The notes under the pieces: model-generated
Seen by the model: only the letters and a program-made list of their open reading frames with translations
Told to the model about the DNA's origin: nothing
Database searches by the model: none
Assembly: GCA_944326625.1 (NCBI GenBank)
Contig: CALVER010000003.1
Coordinates: 1-26,120, forward strand
Reading direction: 5' to 3'
From: Candidatus Gastranaerophilales bacterium
GTDB taxonomy: Bacteria > Cyanobacteriota > Vampirovibrionia > Gastranaerophilales > Gastranaerophilaceae
DNA: 26,120 bases
Part shown: positions 1 to 6,046 of the stretch, one piece after another
Layout of the letters: each line of letters opens with the position of its first letter
How positions within the stretch are numbered: position 1 is the stretch's first letter
Made by a program: the position numbers and the translations under genes

Positions 1-589
1 GTAGCACCGGCTTTCTTTTTAAAGTCGTTAAGACGATAAGACGTTAGGACGTTAAGTTCTTTACCGTGAGCTTCGCTAAGATATTTGTCATTCCGAACTT
101 GTTTCGGAATCTCATCATGAGCTGATAGCCCCCTCTCCCTTAATCCCTCTCCCGTAGGGCGAGGGAAATGACTTTTGTCATCCCGCACTTGTTGCGGGAT
201 CTTTTCTTGAGATCCTTCGGCTAACACATCACTATGCCATGACAAGTCTATGTGTTGTCGTGGTTCAACCACCCCTCGCCCCCTAGGGGAGAGGGTAGGG
301 AGAGGGGCTTTTCTCTGCGTCACAGCTGCTAGATTCTGAAACAAGTTCAGGATGACATGACAAGGCACACCAATGTCTAGTGTATTGTCGTGCCTCAGGC
401 ACTTCAGGATGACAGGCTCACTTCGACCACAACTATGTAGGTCGGATTTACTAACCCGACTGCTACTTCTTAGTGCCTTAGTGCCATAGTATCTTAGTAT
501 CTTTACTAAACCAATACCGCCAAAACCCTTGTTAAATCTAGCTAGGAGAGACGCCCCCCCCCGTTTTGCAAAATTTTCTCATTCTTCAT
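1..589 (-). CDS. Prepilin-type leader ORF interrupted at a G9 run, partial at window edge
   Basis: I do not recognise a family for the body of this ORF. It has a strong promoter and a clear AGGAG site 9 bases before ATG 589. The first nine codons are followed by nine G (C9 on the given strand, 554-562) and frame 0 then stops at 542-544. If the ribosome or transcript slips by one base at the G run (-1, equal to one extra G), the frame becomes A-S-L-L-A-R-F-N-K-G-F and stays open with no stop to the window edge, at least 196 codons in all. The R-x-N-K-G-F piece matches the cleavage-site motif of the pilin at 6047-7071, but the hydrophobic pilin helix is absent. The rest is a translation of palindromic and CT-rich repeats. 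It could be a live gene with a repeat-built tail, a silent leader cassette, or a decayed pilin. The open frame and promoter are seen; expression is inferred. Confidence 0.45.
90..110. repeat. Palindromic intergenic repeat, copy 1
   Basis: ATTCCGAA, a 5-base spacer CTTGT, then TTCGGAAT: an 8-bp perfect stem. The same 8-5-8 design recurs at 180-200 and 333-353 with compensating changes in the stem, so pairing is kept while sequence varies. Such GTCAT...CTTGTT...GATC palindromes are a widespread REP-like intergenic type. Here all copies lie inside an open minus-strand frame. Confidence 0.8.
129..165. repeat. CT-rich repeat, copy 1
   Basis: A run of CCCTCTCCC units ending in CCCGTAGGG. A related copy lies in inverted orientation at 272-308, where the last part reads CCCCTAGGGG. 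Units of this kind are common between genes in many Gram-negative bacteria. No transposase or other gene accompanies them here. Confidence 0.7.
180..200. repeat. Palindromic intergenic repeat, copy 2
   Basis: ATCCCGCA, spacer CTTGT, TGCGGGAT: an 8-bp stem with the same loop as copy 1 but different stem bases. It is preceded by the same TTTTGTC/TTTGTC flank as copy 1, showing a shared origin. Confidence 0.8.
272..308. repeat. CT-rich repeat, copy 2 (inverted)
   Basis: On the minus strand this reads as CCCCTCTCCC, TACCCTCTCCCC, TAGGGGGCGAGGGG, matching the repeat at 129-165 in opposite orientation. The two copies could pair with each other in a long transcript. Confidence 0.7.
333..353. repeat. 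Palindromic intergenic repeat, copy 3 (inverted)
   Basis: ATTCTGAA, spacer ACAAG, TTCAGGAT: an 8-bp stem with one G-T pair, whose loop is the complement of the loop in copies 1 and 2. It is therefore the same element inserted in the opposite direction. A related half-unit (TTCAGGATGACA) follows a small GTGCC/GGCAC hairpin at 390-414. Confidence 0.8.
554..562. repeat. Homopolymer C9 (G9 on the coding strand), leader locus A
   Basis: Nine consecutive C in an AT-rich setting, exactly nine codons after ATG 589 on the minus strand. The run decides the reading frame of everything downstream. The only other run of this length in the window is at 7036-7044, at the same codon position of a similar leader. 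Confidence 0.95.
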
Positions 590-615
590 AAGCTTTTTCT
601 CCTTTTTTCTTTTTA

Positions 616-644
616 ATTATAACATTATAACGAAATTTTGACAA
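616..644 (-). promoter_or_regulatory. Promoter of leader locus A
   Basis: On the minus strand: -35 TTGTCA (639-644), a 17-base spacer, and an extended -10 TGT-TATAAT (616-621). This is close to the sigma-70 consensus. The predicted start near 609 leaves about 20 bases of leader containing AGGAG before ATG 589. Its -35 overlaps the TTGACA (638-643) that faces mgtE, so the two promoters are back to back. Confidence 0.7.
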
Positions 645-678
645 TATACTAAAATGTTTTTTATATTTGTACTATAAT
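638..678 (+). promoter_or_regulatory. Promoter region of mgtE
   Basis: Two readings are possible. TTGACA (638-643) with an 18-base spacer gives -10 TATATT (662-667) and an RNA start about 11 bases before ATG 685. Alternatively the perfect TATAAT at 673-678 would start the RNA at or next to ATG 685. Neither leaves room for a Shine-Dalgarno site, and none is seen. Confidence 0.5.
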
Positions 679-684
679 TTAATT

Positions 685-2052
685 ATGATAAACATTCCAA
701 ACATAATTGAACGCCTCCGCGAAATCATGGAAGATGAAACGCAGGACAAGCTTAGAGAAGAACTCGACAGCTATCACAGCGCTGATTTAGCAGATATATT
801 CCAGGAAATGAAGCCGGAAGAACGACTTCAATGCTTCAAGCTGCTTGATTTGGAAAAACAGGCGGATTTGATGGAATATTTATCACCGCAATTGCAAGTG
901 GAATTGCTTGGCGATATTGACGAAGAACTCGCTTCCAAAATTATTACAAAACTTCCGCACGACGCTGCGGCTGACGTTTTGGGCGATATGGAAGACGACG
1001 AAAGCGAAACTTATCTTGATAAGCTTCCGCATAAATTCTCCGCCGAAGTCAGAGAACTTTTGACATATAACGAAGATACCGCAGGCGGTATCATGAACCC
1101 CTCTGTTTTGACCGTAAACTGCGGTATGACAGTTCTTGATGTCTTAAACCACATTAGAATTAAAGCAGAGCAGGACAACATGGAATTGTATTATGTGTAT
1201 GTTGTCGATAAACAAAATCACCTTCTAGGAGTTGTGTCATTGAGAAGCCTTTTGACATCTCCGATAAATAAAAAAATCGAAGACATAATGATTTCGGACA
1301 TTGTAAAACTTCACGTTGACGATTATCAGGACTATATCGCGGACGTATTTATGAAATACCAATACAATGCCCTGCCCGTTGTTGATTTATACAACCGGCT
1401 TAAAGGGATGATTACATGGGACGATGTTCAAGATATCGTCGAAGAAGAAACCACTGAAACAATCTATCAGTCATCAGGTATTTCAACTGAACTGGTTGAT
1501 GAAGATGAAATCCTTTCAGGGAATATTTTTAATGCGATACGAGCAAGAACTCCATGGCTTTTTATAACTCTTATAGGAGAATTTATTGCCGTAAATGTTG
1601 CGCATCATTTTGACACCACATTAGCGGCATTACCGATAATCGCAATATTTATGCCGCTTTTAGCAGGTCTTGGGGGTAATATAGGCACCCAGAGCATTAC
1701 GCTTATGGTTCGCGGACTTTCAACCGGACAGGTAACCTTGAGTTCCGCAATGTACCATATTATGCGAGAAATGCTTATAGGACTTTGTATCGGAATATTT
1801 TTCGGAACCATGACAACGCTTGTGACATGGGGATGGCAGCATAATGTTGAATTGGGAATTGTTGTCGGAATTGCAATGGCAATTAATATGACTATGGCAA
1901 CAATTATCGGAACTTTTACTCCGTTTGCGCTTAAAACAGTAAACGTTGACCCCGCGGTTGCGTCAGGCCCTGTAATTGCAACGACTATTGACGTTGTAGG
2001 GCTGGCCGTTTATTTTACACTCGTGTCAACATTTTTGTTGCACGTTATTTAA
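685..2052 (+). CDS. mgtE: Magnesium transporter MgtE
   Basis: MgtE is a homodimeric inner-membrane Mg2+ channel gated by cytoplasmic Mg2+. The 455-residue protein has the family order: acidic helical N domain (about 20-130), two CBS domains (about 132-255, opening with T-A-G-G-I-M-N-P) and a five-helix membrane domain (about 286-455). The pore signature G-G-N-I-G-T-Q at 330-336 and the conserved Asp in T-I-D-V-V-G near 436 are both present. I chose ATG 685 over the in-frame TTG 667, because TTG lies inside the promoter. No Shine-Dalgarno site precedes ATG, which fits a leaderless or near-leaderless mRNA. I see no M-box Mg2+ riboswitch upstream. The next gene follows after 13 bases, so the two are probably co-transcribed. 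Confidence 0.95.
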   Translation: MINIPNIIERLREIMEDETQDKLREELDSYHSADLADIFQEMKPEERLQCFKLLDLEKQADLMEYLSPQLQVELLGDIDEELASKIITKLPHDAAADVLGDMEDDESETYLDKLPHKFSAEVRELLTYNEDTAGGIMNPSVLTVNCGMTVLDVLNHIRIKAEQDNMELYYVYVVDKQNHLLGVVSLRSLLTSPINKKIEDIMISDIVKLHVDDYQDYIADVFMKYQYNALPVVDLYNRLKGMITWDDVQDIVEEETTETIYQSSGISTELVDEDEILSGNIFNAIRARTPWLFITLIGEFIAVNVAHHFDTTLAALPIIAIFMPLLAGLGGNIGTQSITLMVRGLSTGQVTLSSAMYHIMREMLIGLCIGIFFGTMTTLVTWGWQHNVELGIVVGIAMAINMTMATIIGTFTPFALKTVNVDPAVASGPVIATTIDVVGLAVYFTLVSTFLLHVI

Positions 2053-2065
2053 AAGGTAAGGAAAT

Positions 2066-3406
2066 ATGACAAATAATAATCTGCAAGATGAAAGAGAGAA
2101 TTCACAAAACCCTGTTGATAATTATTTAAAACATGCTGAAGATGAGAGAAAAGAACAGTCATCATTTTTAAAAATTCTGGCGGCAATGATGATTGCTTTT
2201 GCCGCAGTAATTTTTGGGCTGTTTTTATTCGCGGATAATAAAGAATTTTTGGAAGATGAATTTGGTCAGGATTCTTTTATAACAAAATTATTCGTAAAAC
2301 TTAACAGCAGCAATTCCGATAAAGAAAAAGCCGAATTTACATTACCGTTTGGCCCCAGAAAACAAAATATACTGCTTCTCGGAGTGGATTCAAACGGTGA
2401 AGGTGCCGACCTTTGGGAAGGCACACGAACTGATACCATCGTTCTATTAAATATTGACCCCAAAAGCAAATCGCTTAATGCAATTTCAATCCCTCGCGAC
2501 AGCAAAGTATATCTTCCGAAAGATGCAGGAATTCAAAAAATTAACGCTGCACATGCAATCGGCGGGATTAACATGACAATAAAAACAATTGAAGATACTC
2601 TCGGTGTCAGAGTTGACCGCTATATTATGGTTCATGATGAAGCTGTAAGAAAAATCGTTGAGGCGCTCGGCGGCGTCGATATTTATATTGAAAAAAACAT
2701 GCACTACAACGATTATGCAGGAAAACTTCACATAAATTTAACAAAAGGAGATCACCACTTAGACGCCGATGAAGCAATAGGATATTTGCGCTTCAGACAT
2801 GACGCCATGGGTGATATAGGCAGAACTCAGCGCCAGCAATGGTTTTTAAGAGGTTTATTAAAGAAAATGCAAAAACCTGAAACAATTGCTAAAATTCCGC
2901 AAATTCTGTCCATAGCAAAACAATATGTTAAAACTGACATGTCTTTATATGAAATGTCACAGTATGCCGCACTCGCAAAACACTTTGACATAGACAGCAT
3001 AGAAATAGCAACCCTTCCGGGCGCTCCGAACAAAAAAGGATATACAAGCTACTGGATTTTAGATCCCGAAAAAACTCAGGAAGTTGTAAACAGGCTGATT
3101 TACAGAGAACGGGTAAAAAGCGATAAAACCCAATTTGTTGCAAATGTTATGTATTCAAATGACAAAGCCGATGAAGCCCAAACGCTTATTGAAACTCTCA
3201 AAAATAATAATGTCGACATTAAATGCACAGGTAACTCAAACGCAACCCATGCACAATTTATTGCCCACACAAAAGATGTTACGCCGGAATATTACAATTG
3301 GCTGAGGAAAAAAGTTCCTGATATTAAGTCCCGCCAATTTGTCTATGATCCTGTCAACTACTACTGTGCAGACACGGACTTTACAATAATTATTGCCGGT
3401 CAATAA
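2066..3406 (+). CDS. LytR-CpsA-Psr (LCP) family glycopolymer transferase
   Basis: LCP enzymes transfer undecaprenyl-linked glycans onto peptidoglycan or other envelope acceptors outside the inner membrane. The 446-residue protein has a charged cytoplasmic N-terminus, one membrane helix (about 34-56) and an LCP domain (about 100-270). The conserved charged residues are visible: R-T-D at 121-123, the I-P-R-D motif near 142-145, R-F-R-H near 242-245, and G-R-T-Q-R-Q near 252-257. These bind the pyrophosphate lipid headgroup in the family. The C-terminal 90 residues (from about 355) resemble a LytR_C domain. An AAGGTAAGGAA site precedes ATG 2066. It lies 13 bases after mgtE and is probably in the same transcript. 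The actual glycan substrate cannot be told from sequence. Confidence 0.88.
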   Translation: MTNNNLQDERENSQNPVDNYLKHAEDERKEQSSFLKILAAMMIAFAAVIFGLFLFADNKEFLEDEFGQDSFITKLFVKLNSSNSDKEKAEFTLPFGPRKQNILLLGVDSNGEGADLWEGTRTDTIVLLNIDPKSKSLNAISIPRDSKVYLPKDAGIQKINAAHAIGGINMTIKTIEDTLGVRVDRYIMVHDEAVRKIVEALGGVDIYIEKNMHYNDYAGKLHINLTKGDHHLDADEAIGYLRFRHDAMGDIGRTQRQQWFLRGLLKKMQKPETIAKIPQILSIAKQYVKTDMSLYEMSQYAALAKHFDIDSIEIATLPGAPNKKGYTSYWILDPEKTQEVVNRLIYRERVKSDKTQFVANVMYSNDKADEAQTLIETLKNNNVDIKCTGNSNATHAQFIAHTKDVTPEYYNWLRKKVPDIKSRQFVYDPVNYYCADTDFTIIIAGQ

Positions 3407-3410
3407 ATAA

Positions 3411-3439
3411 TGGACAAATCTCAAAAAATATGCTAAAAT
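3411..3439 (+). promoter_or_regulatory. Promoter of lemA
   Basis: TGGACA (3411-3416), exactly 17 bases, then an extended -10 TGC-TAAAAT (3434-3439). The predicted RNA start near 3446 leaves a short leader with GGAGG before ATG 3467. Confidence 0.65.
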
Positions 3440-3466
3440 TAAAATATTAAAGCTGGAGGATAGATT

Positions 3467-4120
3467 ATGGAACCGACAATACCTGTTGATATAAATTCGC
3501 TTGTACAGCAGGCTGCCCAAGCGCAGGCACAGGCACAACTTTACGGTACACTTAAAACAATCGGAGTCGTAATTTGTGTTATTCTTGTACTTTTGTATAT
3601 TGCTTACGTAAAACTTATCGCAAAAAAGAACAAAGTACGTGAAGCACTTGCAAGTATTGACGTTCAGCTCAAAAAAAGATATGACTTAATCCCGAACATT
3701 TTGTTCATGGCTAATAAATTTATGGAACATGAAAGAGGACTTTTGGACGATATCACAAAACTTCGGACAGAAGCCGTTAAAATGTCCTCAAATTTTGACA
3801 ACGTAAAAGAAAAAATTGCACTTGATGCGGAAATTAAAAATAAAATGGGACAATTAATGGTGTCAGTAGAAAATTATCCGCAGTTAAAATCCGATCAAAC
3901 AATGATTCAGGCTATGTCAACTTATAACGAAGTTGAAGAACATATAGCAGCTGCACGCAGATTTTATAACAGTGCAGTACTTGACTTAAACAATGCAGTG
4001 GAGACAGTACCTACCAAATGGTTTGCGGAATCATTGGGTATAAAGTCCGAACTGCCGTACTTTGAAATAACAGATGAAAAGGAACGCCGGAGTATAGACG
4101 CAAAAGCGTACTTTTCATAA
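3467..4120 (+). CDS. lemA: LemA family protein
   Basis: LemA proteins are single-pass membrane proteins with a long alpha-helical soluble domain; their biochemical role is not settled. This 217-residue copy has a short N-terminal segment rich in Q-A repeats (10-24), one membrane helix (about 29-47), and the family body starting at V-R-E-A-L-A-S-I-D-V-Q-L-K-K-R-Y-D-L-I-P-N. It ends with the typical W-F-A and P-Y-F-E segments. The Shine-Dalgarno site is CTGGAGGAT. LemA is often next to a TPM-domain protein; no such partner is in this window. It has its own promoter, and two tRNA genes follow 39 bases after the stop with no terminator between, so some tRNA transcription could come from here. Confidence 0.93.
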   Translation: MEPTIPVDINSLVQQAAQAQAQAQLYGTLKTIGVVICVILVLLYIAYVKLIAKKNKVREALASIDVQLKKRYDLIPNILFMANKFMEHERGLLDDITKLRTEAVKMSSNFDNVKEKIALDAEIKNKMGQLMVSVENYPQLKSDQTMIQAMSTYNEVEEHIAAARRFYNSAVLDLNNAVETVPTKWFAESLGIKSELPYFEITDEKERRSIDAKAYFS

Positions 4121-4159
4121 AAAGGTTACGCGGCGCAAGTCAGCAAAGCCTTAATACGC

Positions 4160-4233
4160 GTGCCTGTAGCTCAGTTGAATAGAGCGTCGGTCTCCGAAGC
4201 CGAAGGTCACGGGTTTGACTCCCGTCAGGCATA
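4160..4233 (+). tRNA. tRNA-Arg(CCG)
   Basis: Folds as a full cloverleaf: acceptor GTGCCTG with CAGGCAT (one G-T pair at the end), D stem GCTC/GAGC, anticodon stem TCGGT/GCCGA with loop CTCCGAA (anticodon CCG, reads CGG), T stem ACGGG/CCCGT with loop TTTGACT, and discriminator A. CCA is not encoded. Confidence 0.93.
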
Positions 4234-4234
4234 A

Positions 4235-4308
4235 GGGTTCGTAGCTCAGTAGGATAGAGCAACGGTTTCCTAAACCGGAGATCGCGGGTTCGACTCCCGC
4301 CGGGCCCT
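4235..4308 (+). tRNA. tRNA-Arg(CCT)
   Basis: Begins one base after the previous tRNA. Acceptor GGGTTCG pairs with CGGGCCC (two G-T pairs), D stem GCTC/GAGC, anticodon stem ACGGT/ACCGG with a mismatch at its outer pair and loop TTCCTAA (anticodon CCT, reads AGG), T stem GCGGG/CCCGC with the standard loop TTCGACT. The discriminator would be T, which is unusual, so the 3' end is uncertain by a base. CCA is not encoded. The two Arg tRNAs are probably one transcript. Confidence 0.9.
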
Positions 4309-4340
4309 GATTTTTTGACAGATTAATATAGGAGTAATAT

Positions 4341-5804
4341 ATGTTTTTAAGAATTCTGAACGCTGTAAAAAATATCGGTTTAACAAGTATAATCGCCATA
4401 GTGCTCATACTTGGAGTATTAATTTTTTCACTGCTTGTATGGCAGACCCCGCGGCAAATTTATGCATTCCCGTCGGCCGAAGGTTACGGCGCGTTCACAA
4501 CCGGCGGAAGAAGCGGCGTTGTTTACCATGTTAGAACGCTTGAAGATACAAACGAATTGGGTTCTCTCAGATATGCGCTTAATCAAAAAGGTCCGAGGAC
4601 AATCGTTTTTGACGTATCCGGCATAATTGAGCTTAAATCGCCGCTCGTGATTAAAAACAATGACTTAACAATCGCAGGTCAAACAGCACCGGGAGACGGA
4701 ATTTGCATAAAAGATTTCCCCGTAATTGTTGAAGCTGATAACGTAATTATAAGATTCATAAGATTCAGACTCGGCGAAAAAAACAACGAAAGCGCTTTGA
4801 TTGTGAAAAACCGCCACGATATAATTATCGACCACTGTTCAATGAGCTGGGCTCCTGTTGATAACGTAACTCTGTACAACAACCGAAAACTTACAATGCA
4901 ATGGTGTATTTTAAGTGAAGCTTTAAATAAAAGCTTGAAAAACGGTCTGGGAGCAACACTTGGCGGTTACAGCGCATCATACCACCATAATTTATTTGCC
5001 AGCAACAGAACAAATAACCCTTCTTTCTACAAATCAACCCATACAAATATTTTAGGGCTTGAAACAATAGATTTCAGGAATAATGTTTTATATAACTGGG
5101 GAACATCCTCAATAAGCGGAGCCGAAAGCGGTACCTACAATATAGTCAATAACTATTTTAAATTCGGCCCTGCAACAAATATTCCTTCAAGAAGCCAAAT
5201 TCTTGAAGTTCCTAACGCAAACAGGCGAGGAATTGTATATGTCAGCGGTAATTATGTCCACACAAACCCGCTTCAGACAAACGACAACTGGATGGGTGTA
5301 TATCCCAATATGGATTACATAAAAACATCCAAAAATCCTGTACTTACAAGAAATGAATTTGAACATGAACCTGTCACAACCCAAATGGCAGAACCGGCAT
5401 ACCAAAATGTAATCAAATATGCAGGGGCGTCATACAAACGAGACTTTGTAGATAACCGTATAGCGCAAGCCGTTGAAACCTACATATCAGGAGCCTCAGA
5501 CAGCAGAGGTTTAATAAGATCACCGGAAGATGCCGGCGGATATCCTGAATACAAAAGCGATGTACCAAGTGTTGATTCAGACGGTGACGGCATACCTGAT
5601 GATTGGGAATTCAATCATAACCTTAACCCCTATGACGGCGGCGACGGTAAAAGCATGACAAAAACAGGTTACACAAATCTGGAAATTTACCTAAATGAAA
5701 TTGTGGATGATATAGTTAAACAGCAAAATCAAAAAGCAATTCCGACAATTGATACACTGAAAATGCTTGTTCAGGCGACTGCTAATAAACTGAAGAAACA
5801 TTAA
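4341..5804 (+). CDS. Membrane-anchored pectate-lyase-like protein (PL1-type beta-helix)
   Basis: Pectate lyases cleave de-esterified pectin by beta-elimination and need Ca2+. The 487-residue protein starts with a hydrophobic segment (about 14-34), a signal anchor or signal peptide. The right-handed beta-helix runs from F-P-S-A-E-G-Y-G (43) to about 400, with G-S-L-R-Y-A-L, I-A-G-Q-T-A-P-G-D-G-I (111-121) and the family I-D-H-C-S-M-S-W block (163-170). A Ca2+-type loop D-S-D-G-D-G-I-P-D-D-W-E lies at 412-423. The usual R-N-P-R catalytic block appears to read N-N-P-S at 225-228, so activity is uncertain. The best match by eye is to Bacteroidetes-type polysaccharide lyases, which could mean transfer. 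A GGAG site precedes ATG 4341, and a terminator follows the stop. Confidence 0.82.
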   Translation: MFLRILNAVKNIGLTSIIAIVLILGVLIFSLLVWQTPRQIYAFPSAEGYGAFTTGGRSGVVYHVRTLEDTNELGSLRYALNQKGPRTIVFDVSGIIELKSPLVIKNNDLTIAGQTAPGDGICIKDFPVIVEADNVIIRFIRFRLGEKNNESALIVKNRHDIIIDHCSMSWAPVDNVTLYNNRKLTMQWCILSEALNKSLKNGLGATLGGYSASYHHNLFASNRTNNPSFYKSTHTNILGLETIDFRNNVLYNWGTSSISGAESGTYNIVNNYFKFGPATNIPSRSQILEVPNANRRGIVYVSGNYVHTNPLQTNDNWMGVYPNMDYIKTSKNPVLTRNEFEHEPVTTQMAEPAYQNVIKYAGASYKRDFVDNRIAQAVETYISGASDSRGLIRSPEDAGGYPEYKSDVPSVDSDGDGIPDDWEFNHNLNPYDGGDGKSMTKTGYTNLEIYLNEIVDDIVKQQNQKAIPTIDTLKMLVQATANKLKKH

Positions 5805-5845
5805 AAACAGTTGGTAATAAGACTTAAATCTTAATGTTTTTATAT

Positions 5846-5872
5846 CGAGCCTATCCCAAGGCTCGTTTTTTT
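5846..5872 (+). terminator. Rho-independent terminator after the pectate-lyase gene
   Basis: CGAGCC, 8-base loop, GGCTCG, then seven T. It lies 41 bases after the stop at 5804 and should end the tRNA/pectate-lyase transcript. Confidence 0.85.
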
Positions 5873-6046
5873 GTGCTACGCACGTAGGTATGTCTGACAG
5901 TTTTGGTGTTCCTATCAATATCAATGTGAAGGTGCCAAAGGCACGGCAGCTTACCGTTATTCTGGGCGGTAGCGAAGAATCCATGATAAGCTAAATTGCT
6001 TCGCATCCGCTCGTAATAACACAAAAACTCTTAGAGAATATTTAAC
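5873..6046. other. Intergenic stretch with repeat remnants
   Basis: This 174-base gap between convergent genes carries a piece of the common intergenic repeat type (GTTATTCTG...GGTAGCGAAGAATCC, 5956-5982) and a GCGAAG/CTTCGC inverted repeat with a 22-base loop. A 34-codon open frame at 5890-5994 is built from the same repeat and I do not call it a gene. I see no strong terminator for the pilin here. Confidence 0.5.

Noticed and set aside
60..420. CRISPR array
   Set aside because: The repeats differ in orientation and spacing and have no constant-length spacers or cas genes.
600..684. M-box magnesium riboswitch before mgtE
   Set aside because: The RNA leader is predicted to be at most about a dozen bases, far too short.
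4151..4408. 85-codon minus-strand open frame over the tRNAs
   Set aside because: It is the antisense of the two tRNA genes and the start of the pectate-lyase gene; frames of this sort are a known artefact of tRNA stems.
5890..5994. 34-codon plus-strand open frame with a weak GGT ribosome site
   Set aside because: It consists mainly of the common intergenic repeat and has no other support.
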